Source of the DNA: Cinnamomum chago
Lineage: Eukaryota > Streptophyta > Magnoliopsida > Laurales > Lauraceae
Direction: 5' to 3'
Assembly (NCBI GenBank): GCA_038049695.1
Contig: CP142451.1
Span: 11,468,001-11,532,000 of the forward strand
DNA length: 64,000 bases
Part shown: positions 1 to 11,833 of the stretch, piece by piece
Layout: each line of letters starts with the position of its first letter
How positions within the stretch are numbered: position 1 is the first letter of the stretch
Position numbers and translations under genes: made by a program
Notes under the pieces: model-generated
Told to the model about the DNA's origin: nothing
Databases searched by the model: none
The model's input: only the letters and a program-made list of their open reading frames with translations

Positions 1-1343
1 ATAATGGTTGTATGGGTTCTCATGCAGAGAGGTGTAAATGGCAAGTGCTGGCTTTATACCAGGACTAGGTGTCACAACTGACTCAGAAGCCAAGATGTAG
101 AAACCTGCCAACTTGGGAGGTCGTGCTATTATTTTCTTATTTAAAATTTGAAAGTATTTAACATTATAAACTTTAAAATTGATATATTGGTTTAAAGTAG
201 TTTTAAATAAGTTTTACAAAATTACAAATTATATTTTAAAACTTTAGGATGATCATCACAACAATGGTGTTCTAACTTTACAATTTTTGTATACTATACT
301 AGGTAAAATCATAACATCAAATGATGGGTTGTTTGGCAGTAAGGTTTGTTCTCTTCTTCATTTCTTCGATTCAAAACTATCTCATGATGGAGGTTTTAAC
401 TTACAATATTTTTATTACTTTAGTTTCTGTATGTAATTTGGACATATATGTGAAAATCTTGTATGGTAGTTTTAACCTTGGAACATGAAAGTATAGTTAA
501 AACATCATTCCACCTGTAACTCTTTGATGTTGTTCTCTTGTCTATAATAATATATGGAAGAGTGAATGACTTATTCTGAATTTAGCATTAGTTGGCAAAG
601 TCATATTCACCATTCCAAGGTTTTAAAATAGAGTTTAATATTTATAAAGCTTATTCAAAACTGTTTTGGTGTATTGTTTTATCGATAAAACAAGGGAGAA
701 GATCACCGAGGCAACAGTTCTTGCTGCATAAAAGGTATATGCATATTGATAGAGGTCCCCTTTTTTTATTCTTTCATTAGAAACTCCTAATGTCATTATA
801 AAAAAAATAATAGAATAGAGGACTTGGACTAAAAAGTAAATATATGCATGATATACATGTGTCCTTTTAGATAAATACAGCAACAAGCTCTTTCTATGTT
901 CTTTCTTTTCTTTTTTTTGTGTAATGTAAGTAAATAATTGATTCTCTTGGACATCCTTATGCGGTTAGTCCTACTTATCCATCAAATTTCCTCTTGTAAA
1001 GTTCAGGCCACTCAAAGCAAATGTCTTTATATACCATCTTTGAGCCAAATTTGTCTTCATCTAGTTGACCTAGATGGATCACTTGTATAATTTGTGATTC
1101 CTCACTCAAATAATTTACATGTGATTACTTTGGTCAGATTTAAATTTGGCCTGGATCTATAGGGACATCATTTATTTTGAGTGATTTGGATTTTAGAAGT
1201 GGACCCCACTGATGGATAGAGGACTTGGACTTTCGCGGCACATCTCCTCTAATTGGTCATATGAGTCCTTTTATGTACCTAGTCAAAGCAAGGGCCATGA
1301 AGGATCATAGCCATAGAGAAAGAATTATGCTCCAACATGTTTA
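1..1343. other. Intergenic, no supported gene
   Basis: AT-rich sequence with frequent stops in all frames. Two short stretches look like terminal exons (an acceptor-like AG followed by a few codons and a stop, near 690-727 and 3,775-3,823), but no coherent upstream exons were found, so no gene is called. I see no recognisable domain or structural RNA. Confidence 0.5.
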
Positions 1344-1534
1344 ATAGCCCCAGCCATGGGGAAAGAAGCCTGCTCCTGTAGGAAGAAGAACCCAGGGATC
1401 GAACCCTGGGCAGTTAGGTGAGAAGTGTTAGGTTACCTGGTTGGGGGTACCGTGCTTCTTGCCGAACTACCTAGGGTTTGATCCCTGGGTTCCTCTTCCT
1501 GTGGGAGCAGGCTTCTTTCCCCAGGGCTGGGGTC
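1344..1534. repeat. Inverted pair of SINE-like units (foldback)
   Basis: The left arm (about 1,344-1,412) and right arm (about 1,470-1,534) are reverse complements of one another with a spacer of about 57 bp. Each arm holds a tRNA B-box-like core (GGGTTTGATCCC type) next to a GCAGGCTTCTTTCCCC-like tail, as in tRNA-derived plant SINEs. Head-to-head insertion of two SINEs is the simplest reading; a foldback element is the alternative. Confidence 0.55.
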
Positions 1535-1915
1535 TCTCATTAGTCCCGAGCCTCTAAGTTGGGTTGAAAAAATAAAATCCTTCCCTGTTGGACATTGAAG
1601 TTAACCACTTCCATTTGCTATTGATGGTCTTCTCTCATTTTTCAACTGTAGGAAGAAGAACCCAGGGATTGAACCCTGGGCAGTTAGGTGAGAAGTGTTA
1701 GGTTACCCGGTTGGGGGTACCCTGCTTCTTGCCGAACTACCTAGGGTTTGATCCCTGGGTTTCTCTTCCTGCGGGAGCAGGCTTCTTTCCCCAGGGCTGG
1801 GGTCTCTCATTAGTCCCGAGCCTCTAAGCTGGGTTGAAAAAATAAAATCCTTCCCTGTTGGACATTGAAGTTAACCACTTCCATTTGCTATTGATGGTCT
1901 TCTCATTTTTCAACT
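1378..1915. repeat. Two-copy tandem duplication, about 270 bp
   Basis: Copy 1 (1,378-1,647) and copy 2 (1,648-1,915) are nearly identical, with only scattered substitutions and a 2-bp deletion near the end of copy 2. The unit includes most of the inverted SINE-like pair plus about 110 bp of unrelated flank. High identity implies a recent event. Confidence 0.9.
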
Positions 1916-4210
1916 GAGACTGCTTCAACATGTTCCTCGTTATCTAATCAGCTTAAGATGCAAATGAATATAGGTTTGCCCGTGCCCCCCCTTGATGAAA
2001 TGCCTTGAGATGTATCTCTTAAATCAGCAATCTTGAAATCCAGATTTAAGTTGGGTGTTAGCTACTACTTTATCCCTTTTCATTGGCATTCTCAATAACC
2101 ATTATCATATTGATCTGAGAGCTCACCCATCACTAGTTTACATTAAAAGCAATGTAGTGGGATCAAGATACGAGTATACTAGCAGATCATCTTTAGATTC
2201 TTTCTTCCAAAAGTTTATAGGGTTGAGAAAATATAGATGCTTGGCCCTTCTGTTTGAAGAGTTCTATGATGAGCTTGATGATAATTTGGATAATGGATAA
2301 AAATGTGCACACATCCACTATCTAAACCATTGGTATGATGGGCTTGATAATAGTTTGGATGGTGGATGCAAATCTGCTTACTGTCAATATAAAGTGTCTA
2401 TACTTCCCTACTGGCATGTTAAGGACTATATAGCACATGCAGGTTATTTAAATTTGCGGTGCAAGTTCTTTTTTGCCATAGGCTGATGAATTGTGTTCAA
2501 GAGCCTGGACATTGGCTTTCTTTTCTAGCTTACATATGAACACCACTCTCATTGATTTTGCTGGAGACAACTTGAATCTTAGAAGATATTGCTGGAGACA
2601 ACTTAAATCTTAGAAGATATTACTACTGCTTTTGTACATATATTCTTTCATCATTGTTTCTTAAGCAGAGCAAACCTTTCTATTCACTTGAAGAAAGCCC
2701 TGGTGCAAATGATTAAAAATATCTCAAACAAAAAATGGATTCTAATTAATGGATGTGGGTTGGGTAACTCGGAATACAAGATATAATCCAACAGTTCCAC
2801 CTTAACTTGTATTTCATAGAACTCAAGTCACCTTGATGATAACATATACTTTTTTCATCTTCCTATACCTTTCTGAAAGGGTATGCTTCCTCAACCCCTT
2901 ATGATTAGACTCAGGCCTTGCATGCTGCTAACCTAGGGTGTGTCCACAATGTATGTGTTTTGCTTCTTGCTATTTGAACTCCCATGTCTTATTCTATTGA
3001 AATGATAGTCTCCATTTGTTGCTGTCCTTGCATGCATCCGAAACTTTTTTCCCTGAATTTTCCTTCGACCTGAAGCTCTCTCTCTCTCTCTCTCTCCCCA
3101 ATTTTGGTCTAGTGCTAGATGCATCTTGGAAAAATCTATCGCACTGTCTTCTGATGATCTTGCCCCATTTAGTTCCATCAGAGCTGATTGTTTCCTTTTC
3201 TTTGAAGTTGTTTTACTTGTAACTGGATTTTCGGCAAACCTAGAGTTTTCTTACCATTTGTGCTTTCATGACAACAATTGCTCCTTTGACTACCTCTATG
3301 ACTTCCAGATTTTGCAGTGCATTTATAGTCTAGGGGGTCATTGAGATGGGAAAATGATTTTCACATATGGAAATGTTACATGTGCAAATGTTAGTTGTGT
3401 ATCACATTACATGTTTGACGGTCACCATTTTCACATTTGTAATTGAGTACATCTAATGGTTTTAAATGTGTTTGGATTTTTGGGCTTTTTTTCCCTACAA
3501 ATTTCTTACAATGCATGAAGATTTTAGATGTGGAAGTAAACATCATCATGCTTTTAACTAATTAAATATTTAAATGTTTTGGATCACGAATCACAAATAC
3601 AGAAAATTAGATCTATAGGTTAGGATATTTTTTTTGATTTTTTTAGAATTCTCTTAGAATTCATGTTGACTTTAAGATTTGAAATGAAAATCTAATGCAA
3701 GTGCTTTTCTGCTCATTGGGTTCTGTATTTGGTGGGCTTGATATGAGTCTAGCTCTTCAAAGTACTAGGCAGAGATAGTGGTTGATGCTGTTGTAGCAAC
3801 TGCTGTGTTTGCATGACGTTCGAAGTTGCCATACAGCAGATTTTAGTGGTTGTTGGGCATCGAGTGTGGCCTGTACAGAACTAGTTTACCTTGATTCTCT
3901 CCCTGTTTCATATTTTGCAATAAGAAAAATTTAGATCACTCCTGTTTTTTTGTCTAAGGATATCACTCATGTTTTTTTTTTTTTTTATAAGCAGTGCTTG
4001 TGCCTCTCTCCTCTCTTCTGTACTGAACCAGCTCCATCTTCTGTGGTTTAAAAAAATAGAAATGAATGGATCTAGTTTAGATCTTGAGTGCCATTCGTTT
4101 CTCTTTTATGTCATAGCTTGCAGTGAGCATCCAAAATCGACAACTCCTGCTGCTATGATCAATGCAATGAGATTGGTGATGAATGGGATCCTTCTTCCTT
4201 GCTCATTAGA
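1916..4210. other. Intergenic with simple repeats
   Basis: No supported gene. Contains a 31-bp direct duplication near 2,558-2,620, a (CT)n tract at about 3,075-3,096 and diverged sequence typical of old transposon debris. Confidence 0.45.
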
Positions 4211-4480
4211 GTACCAACACAGAAGACTACAACGTACCTCCTCACTGTGCATATTTCAAAATAACAATTATGGGGTTCAATCATACAGCCTGATTGATCT
4301 TCACCTTCCTTTGATATCACTTGTTAGAGAGTAGAGAAACCTGTGAACGAAGTCTACAACGTACCAGCACAGAAGACTGCAACGTACCTCACGATGCATA
4401 TTTCTAAATAACAATTAAGGGGTTCAGTCATACAGCTCGATTGATCTTCACCTTGCTTTGATAACACTTGTGAACAAAGC
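4211..4480. repeat. Diverged tandem duplication, about 150 bp
   Basis: The segment starting near 4,211 (CAACACAGAAGACTACAACG) recurs near 4,360 with a matching downstream stretch. The intervening text aligns to the end of the first copy. Non-coding. Confidence 0.7.
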
Positions 4481-4489
4481 ACATATGAT

Positions 4490-6600
4490 GCATGAGCAAG
4501 TCCAATAAAACAATTAGATGAAGAACACAAATTTATGTGGTTCGGTAGTGTGCCTATGTCTATGTGAAAGAGAGATTTTTTATTATTCCTTTTTTTTTTT
4601 CCTTAGGATTAGGATTATAATTACATCAAATATATAGTACTTCTTTCTTAAGCCTAAGAAAGCTAGGTACAAATAACTAAAATTTCCTCAAACCCTAAAT
4701 GGATTAAATCCAATGTAGGTTTATTGGGTTAGTCGGTGATCAAGTTTTGGGTTAGGGGTATTTTGTTAATTGTGTTAGGCTTTTTTGGGGTCTAAGAAAG
4801 AGAGAGTTATATATATATATATATATATGATGAAACCTGTAAATCTTATACCTAGGAGTGTATTTTATGGAAATAGATTGTGAGTTCTCAATCCTTAAAT
4901 ATAGGCACATTGTCGAACCACGTAAATCTCGTATATTTTCTTTGTCGTTTGTTTGTTGATTGTTGATTTACACTTCAAAACGTGCGCACCACATTTTATG
5001 GATTTTCATCTACTTCTTCTAGGTGACCTTTTTTATTATATACTTGGATTTAATATATATGAGTAATATTCTGTTTCTTCCTTTTCATAGGTGCGATTAG
5101 GAAAAAAATGGAAAAAAAGTCATCAAAGCTACTCTCTGCTTGTATGACACCCATTATATGGGTCTATACATGTTAGGTGTTTTGAACCTTATTCGACTTT
5201 AATACCTCTCATACCATTGAGAATAAATAAAAAATTGGACTTCTAGAGTAGAAGGTTTGAATCTAGTCCGGGTGGCAATTGGGAAGCCAAGGTAGAAATG
5301 TCCCACAAAACAAATTGCTCATGTAGCTATTTGCTGCGCGTATGACTTTTAATTTGTTTCAAATTTTGTTGGATGTTATTGACATTTTTTTAAAATCTCC
5401 CAATTAGGATTATTTAAAATTTCCCCAACTCTTATTCTTGCCAACGGAACCCCGTTAGCAATATTTCCATCATTGCCTTTGCCTTGACCATTGAGGTGTG
5501 GGTTGTAGTTGAGGTTTGCAGCATTAATGTTTGGTTGGTTGGTAAATTTTCTGCTGGGTCTATATCTTGCTTTCTAGGTTAGCTAGTGATGGGATCCAGG
5601 TTAAAATTATTTTGGTAATTGTATCGAACTTTCTTTTGGATTAGGGTATGAGACTTACATAGATGATGTAACTTAAAGAGATTGAGAGTTCTATTTGCTT
5701 GTGGATGTAGGTGCTGAATCGCGTAGTTATATAAATAAATAATGTAACTTTTAAAGAGATCCAGACTTTTTCGTCGGTGGATGTAATGATGTAACTTAAA
5801 GAGATTGAGAGTTCTATTTGCTTGTGGATGCAGGTGCTGAACCACGGAGTTATATAAATAATGTAACTTTCATAGAGATCAAAAGAGTTTTCTGTCGGTG
5901 GAAGTAGGTGCACTATCGAAGCACTCCAATTTCTTGTATGATTTGTCCCTTATGTGTTTGGTTTGTTTTGTTTATTTGGTTTGAATGTTTTTGCTTGTAC
6001 ACACAAAATTGGGTATGCAAGCTTCCAAAACAACATTGGAAAAGAAAGAAAACATTGTACGAAAAAAAAAAGTTGCAAGGGACATTTCATTAATAAATTG
6101 CATCCTTATTTATCTTTTCCTTTTGTGAAAGTGACCTGTTTATTAAATTGCATCCTTATTTATCTTTTCCTTTTGTGAAAGTGACCTGTTACAAAAAGTT
6201 TGGAGCTTTTGCTTAGACTTGATCGATGTCATTCAATATTGAAGAGTAATAACGGTGCTCCAATTGAGAGTGAGTACAAGATTTTACCTATTAATGAAAT
6301 ATGGCAAATTGAAGACAATGACAGTTATCTTCCATGGGGGCTTGAGTTTTATTGACTTCAATCAAATGTGGATCCATTAGGTTAGTCTTGATCAGGTTTT
6401 GGATTTGGGGTATTTTGGTAATTGTATTGGGCTTTTTAAGGCCATAAAGGATTGTCTATATATATATAAATGGTGTAAATTGTAAATCCTAGATATACGG
6501 TCATATATTATCTAAATGTTTGATACACGGTCATATATTTCTCATGTTTGCCTCGTATGGTTTGATTGTAGGCTGTAGCTTTTCGCTATTACCCAAGGTA
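4490..6600. repeat. LTR-retrotransposon-like debris with 122-bp tandem repeats
   Basis: The text has the flavour of plant LTR/leader DNA (AT microsatellite at 4,808-4,828, a TATA-rich stretch, repeated 'gtaaatcct' and 'tcgaaccacg' phrases), but no LTR pair, gag or pol was found. Inside it, about 5,664-5,785 is repeated at 5,786-5,905 (period about 122 bp), and a unit of about 50 bp (aattgcatccttatttatc core) is duplicated at about 6,087-6,190. The assignment to LTR elements is inference. Confidence 0.4.
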
Positions 6601-7586
6601 ATTTTTTATCGAATTGCGGCAAAAACATTGTGTGCCTGACATGGTGAGATTTTGTCGGGGCAAATAATATTGAATATAATTTTTGATATTATTCTATTTT
6701 GCTCCAGTTCCTCGGGTTGGTGGGCATTGGGGAATTTTGATCCTTCCAGGTAGGACGCACAGTTAAAAATTCTGGAATCTTTTTGGTGATTCTACCTAGA
6801 CAAAATTTTTGGCATTAAGTGGAGGAGCCAAATTGTTTATGAAGTTTTCTGCCTAGAACCATTATTTATTTAGGTGGACTCTTAAGCTTTAGGTTTGGCA
6901 CAAAGATGGACTCCACCACTATTTGAAGATGGCAGATACTGTACAAGCCTTCTTCTCTCTAGTGCTCTTGTTGCTTTCTTTGTTATTCTAGTAGTGAGGA
7001 TGATTATATATATAAACCAAAAGATGAAACAGACTCCACATAAGCCAAAAGCTGAAACAGCAAAAGAACCAGACAAATACAAACATGGGGCCATCCAAAA
7101 CATCCAACATTTAAACTTTTGTCTCTTAGCAAAACAGAAGTATTCTGTTGTGAAAAGCACATTGAACCATCATCAAAATCTGAAGATGTTAGCAAAAATT
7201 TCAAGAGGGCTCAGGTTTTCCTTCAATTTTAAATCAGGACAATAAAGAACTTACATTCCAAAATAGGACTCAAGTTTTCCATATTGATTTCAGATGAGGA
7301 CATCCGGTGAGGAAGAAGATTTTCAGATTAATCTCCTCTCATTTTATTTTAAAATACCCAAAATGCCCTTCCAGAATCCATCCATCCTCTCTTCCTATCC
7401 TTTTTCCTCTTCTTCCCTCCAAACACCCCTCTTCCCTAACAGGAGTCACAATCAACTAAACTCTGCACAACACATCAATCCTGTACCCCTGCTCTTCTTT
7501 TTCCTCCATTCATTATTTTGCCGACAATCTACTTCATCATCCCATCAAATCAAGAGAGACCAGTATGAAAAAGTTGTGCATCTTTT

Positions 7587-7988
7587 GGGTCCGTTTGGGA
7601 AGGGGGGAGGGGAGGGAAAATTGGAGGGGGAAGAAAAATGAAGGGGAGGGGAGGAAAAATTAATTTTTCCTCCTCTTGTTTGGGAAGTAAAAAAGTAAGG
7701 GGAAGGAAAGTGAAAAAAGTAAAAATTTGTTTTTAGTGAGGTACAGAGAAAAAGACTATTTTGCCCTTGTTATTGAAAAAAATTCAAATAGACTTTAAAG
7801 GGCATTTTAGTCATTTGGTGACTCAATCCTCACTTTTCCCTCATTTTCCCCTTTATTTTGGGGGGAAAATTTTTGAGAAAAAAGTACAATTTTCCTTCCA
7901 TTTTCCCTCTCCCCTTCCCAAACACCCCTCAAAAGCACTTTCCCCCCCCCCCCCCCCCCCCATTTTCCCCCCCTTCCCAAACAGACCC
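7587..7988. mobile_element. Foldback/MITE with purine-rich TIRs
   Basis: The left end reads GGGTCCGTTTGGGAAGGGG and the right end is its near-perfect reverse complement (CCCTTCCCAAACAGACCC). The interior is low-complexity, G/A-rich on the left and C/T-rich on the right, including a run of 20 C at 7,942-7,961. It sits inside the larger TIR element. I could not find a convincing target-site duplication. Confidence 0.65.
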
Positions 7989-8606
7989 TAGTGTTAGCAA
8001 TGACGCACATACAAAAGTCGATTGAGAAGGGCGTTCTGGGCTTCAAGTGGGCGAGACTCGAAAGTGAATCGTCGCTCGTGATCCTCAATTCCACCTTGAG
8101 AATGATCTCCTCTGTGAAAGGTGTGGCCCACTCCCACCCACCCGTTGGATCTTATCAACACCATCGATTCATTGATTGATTTGATGGTTGCAAAGCCGCC
8201 AATCTATCTGTGCACCCTACCCAAGCTATATGCTAATGGCTGGAGCTTTATGTGGGAGTTTACAATCAGCTTGAGAAAATCCGTCAGAATGGTCGTCTAC
8301 GGTGCCGTCAGCCTGTCCCCAACATGCTCACCAATGCCTATTACACAATCGGATACTGCTGGCCCTGGACGAAGGTATTGGATGAAGGTGATGGAGAGAA
8401 GATGGTCTTGGTGCTTGGATGGATAAGGAAGATGGGTGAGAATCGAATGGGTTGGTGTGTTTGGTTAGGGGGATTGGAAGGTAAAGTTGCAGAAATGGAA
8501 ATGGTAGGGAAAAAGGGCATTTTGGGTATTTTTATAAAAATGGAGAAAAAAACTCTTGATTGTATGCTTTTTTGCCAGTTGTCCCTATTTGAAATCAATT
8601 TGGAAA

Positions 8607-8750
8607 GGGTGCTTCTATATGCACCCTCCCATAATGTTGTGCACCCTCACATCCCTTTATATGAACAGTGTTATATAAACAGTGATCACCCTTCATATAA
8701 AGGGATGTGGGGGTGCACAACACATAAAGGGGGTGCATATAGAATCACTC
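8607..8750. mobile_element. 144-bp MITE with 9-bp target duplication
   Basis: A near-complete palindrome: left end GGGTGCTTCTATATGCACC, right end its complement with few mismatches. It is flanked by identical 9-mers ATTTGGAAA at 8,598-8,606 and 8,751-8,759. A 9-bp duplication is characteristic of the Mutator superfamily. It interrupts the right TIR of the larger element, so it is the younger insertion. Confidence 0.85.
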
Positions 8751-8859
8751 ATTTGGAAAACTTAAACCCTGTCTTGAAATATAAGTTTTTTACTGTTTTG
8801 ATTTGAAATCTGAGAAAAACTTGAGTCCTATTTTGAAATTTTCCCTTAATATTAGTATA

Positions 8860-11360
8860 TTCCGGTTTCTCTCCTGTAAGCATAAAGGTTGGATGTGAAA
8901 GGGTAAAGAAGATGTAAACAGCATAGTAGGAGGGGCCTGAGCTTAGCTAGGTGATCAGCTATACGGTTGTCATTCCATTTTTGACTAGTCCGGACTCAGA
9001 AGATTCCAGATTATCTAATGATGTCCAAATCCCCCAGTAAGGAGAGCAATAAAAATGATTTGACCCTTGCGGGACTGTCTTATTGCTTTAGTAATTTCTA
9101 CCTAAACTCTTGTGGTGATATAAATTATGAGATCTGCATCTAGTTCATCGTCAATATTTCCACCCTAATCTGACTATATAAACAATTCGCTAGCAAAATT
9201 GGAGGTGTGTAGATCCAAATTGATTGCATTGCATGAAGTTCTTGATCATTTCAATTTCATGTTTTCTTTTCTTTCTTTTTTTCCTTTTTCACCCTTGTCT
9301 TTGTAACCGTGCAGTTTCTTTTTTCTCAATATATTTTTAGTTTTGTGCTTGTCAAAATAGATAAATAAATAAAGGTATTATTCTTCTATAATGGGGAATG
9401 TGTTGAAAGAAATCATATAAACCTCAAATGCAGTCTTTCTAAGTTGCAAAAGGTGTGAGTTTGCTCCTTACGTTGAATCCCGCCCCACCCCAGGCTTCCT
9501 TGGTGCATATGTGTGTGGCGGGTTTTGTGCAGTTATAGGGGGGATATTCCAGTTGGGGGGGGGGGGGGAACCTCGTCATAAAAAAAATAAATTCAAAATT
9601 TGTATAAATCTTGGAGTTAAACGCATTCTTAGCTGGTCCCAATCTATTAGGTGAAAAAAAAAAATACTCCAAAAAGAGGGCAAAACAATGTTGTTAGAAA
9701 ATTCATCCACCCAACTGGCCCTATGAAGCCTTCCTTCAAATCTCACCCCTCTTTTATCGTAAGAGGAGACCTTGACTCAGCTGCAAACCAAGAATTGGGT
9801 CATTGGCGTACCCACTAATTTGTGGAAAAGTCGCAGTAAGAGCCATCAATTTCTATAGGGGTGCAGAAAAATAGTGCTTTCGTTTTGACCAGCATTTAAC
9901 AGGCGTCCATGGACCATGATTCTCTATTGACTTGTGCTATGTGATCTCAAGGATATTGGCTTTCAAACCCTGGGCACTCTTTGATTTCCAAGATTCTAGA
10001 CATTCCTATAAATCTAGCCCCTACCGCACGGCAGATTGCTATGGCAGTTTCCACAACCAAGAAAAAAGTTACCCACCCCACATAAGAAGGTTCCATCTAT
10101 AGAGGGCCCCAGCCCCCACTGATTGCACTTTGAATTATCCCAACCATGTATCCTCAATAGGCTCGTCCATATGTTGGCTGCATGACCCTGATTTCATTTC
10201 ATTTCACTGATATTTATCATCGTTCTCGTCAAAGCTTTATACTAATTATGCTCGAACTATTTTTAAGTATTCATGTTGTGCTTACAGCCAACTTGATGCA
10301 ACCCTTCTCTTTTATTCGGATGGTCTTCACAGGAATACTATGATTTAGAATGTGTGCTTGTAGATTGGAATGCACATGGGCTGACATTTGCCTAGATGGA
10401 TGATTGTTCAAGCCCAGACCATTTTGCTAGCAGGGCTCAATCTCATCCAATTAAAGAAACAGTGAGTCTTAAATGAGCTAGGTTGAACTTGGCTTGTACC
10501 TTAAACAAGCCACCTCGAGCTCAAGCTAAGTTGCTTAGATCAGCTTGTTCTAGGGTTAACTCAAACTAGGATTGATAGCACTAAATTAAGCTTGAGAATA
10601 GCAAAGAGCCCCTAACACAAGGTTTGAGCTTGGCTTAACCATGCATGTTAAGGTGAAGAAATCCGGATAAGAATTTACAAAAAATTCACATTGAACTACC
10701 TCCTTTTTTTGTGTTTTACAAATAACAATGTACGTTTTTTGGATTTTTACGTATAATCATACTCCAATAAATATTTCAGTAAGTTGCTTTCAGTGTCAAT
10801 TGTATTACTGGCTTTTATTGAAAAAAATACTCAAAAAGATAAAAACACCCTCATGAGTTAACTAAGCACCGTACAAAACTTCCCTTCTTTATTACGAGAT
10901 GCATTTACTTTATTCTAACCTAATTTCAAATAGATCGAGGCCAACAATTCTTATTGATCTTTTCTTTTAGTAACAAAGGGTGTCCTAACCTTTTGAGCTG
11001 TGCTAACCCCTTCAGGCTCGGGGGATACGGGTAAAAAAAAAAAAAAAAGCCAATTCTTATTAAAGACTCATGTGTAATGGATATAAGGTGAAGATGTAAA
11101 TGCAACTCTCACTTTCTTAAAATGATTATAGCCCCGATGATTTATTTACAAATAAAAGAGAGATAATTTAATGGTCGTTTTTGAAAATTCACTTTCCTTT
11201 CCTAAATTTTTATCAACTTTAGAAATATTAATCTCCCCATTCCATATCCAATTTATATCAAAACAATAGCCCCACTCTCAAGTTGCAGAGTAAACTTTGT
11301 GATCACTGAAAATTAGCCATTCACCCGACAAATCAACAGTGGTTGACCGAGATTTTCTGA
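8860..11360. other. Intergenic, no supported gene
   Basis: AT-rich DNA with short homopolymers (a G run near 9,556, an A run near 11,034). There are no coherent coding frames, RNA genes or clear element ends. The last few hundred bases approach the upstream region of the SEC14-like gene. Confidence 0.45.
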
Positions 11361-11719
11361 TTATCAAATGCTATTGTTATACATTAAATTTCCCATCTTA
11401 TAGATTTCATGGTCTAAAAGAAGTAAAGAACCGATATGCAGAGTGTTACTAGGGGGAGAGACTTCTTGTCTGAAGAAGACCTGAAACACAGACAGAGACA
11501 CAGAGAGAATTAAAGCTGTTGAGCCAAACGGGTTAGCTTCTATTGGCGTCCTTTTAAAGCCTTTGAAGGAGGGGAAAAAGGCAACCAATACAAAAGCATG
11601 CACGGCTGAAAAGATCTTCTCTTGCCCCCCGCCTTCTCTCTCTCTTCCACATGATTCTTGCTTCCAGTAAAATAAGATGTTTTTATTGTGTGTGGATTTG
11701 ACAAACACAACCCTTTAAC

Positions 11720-11798
11720 TACTCCAAAATCTTCTCACCAGATTCCTCAGCTTTCTCACTTTTGGCAACACCACTAAAGCATACAAGAACAAGAAGAG

Positions 11799-11833
<35 letters not shown>

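Larger units (their letters stand above)
7191..8846. mobile_element. Nonautonomous long-TIR element (MULE-like) with nested inserts
   Basis: The first about 180 bp (7,191-7,371) align as reverse complement with the last about 330 bp (8,514-8,846) once a 144-bp insertion in the right arm is removed. Shared blocks include AAATAGGACTCAAG (left about 7,262-7,275, right complement about 8,822-8,835), a TTGATTTC block and AAATACCCAAAATGCCC (7,353-7,369 and its complement near 8,514-8,530). Long TIRs without a transposase fit a nonautonomous Mutator-like element. The host duplication is not clear (5 of 9 positions). The interior 7,990-8,500 is less AT-rich than its flanks and may be captured DNA, but I do not recognise it. 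Confidence 0.65.

Noticed and set aside
1..103. Short frame MASAGFIPGLGVTTDSEAKM near the left edge
   Set aside because: Twenty codons directly after an in-frame TAA; no evidence it is translated or spliced.
686..727. Possible terminal exon (EKITEATVLAA then stop)
   Set aside because: No matching upstream exons or 3' landmarks; too short to support.
3775..3823. Possible terminal exon (EIVVDAVVATAVFA then stop) with AATAAG downstream
   Set aside because: Isolated short frame with no partner exons recognisable in 3.7 kb of upstream sequence.
6895..7245. Open frame of 116 codons with a hydrophobic stretch
   Set aside because: Runs into the left TIR of the nested element, has no recognisable domain and an opposite-strand frame overlaps it; treated as chance.
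8252..8806. Open frame of 184 codons
   Set aside because: Crosses the MITE and right TIR of the nested element, so it cannot be an ancestral gene; its first part may still derive from captured DNA.
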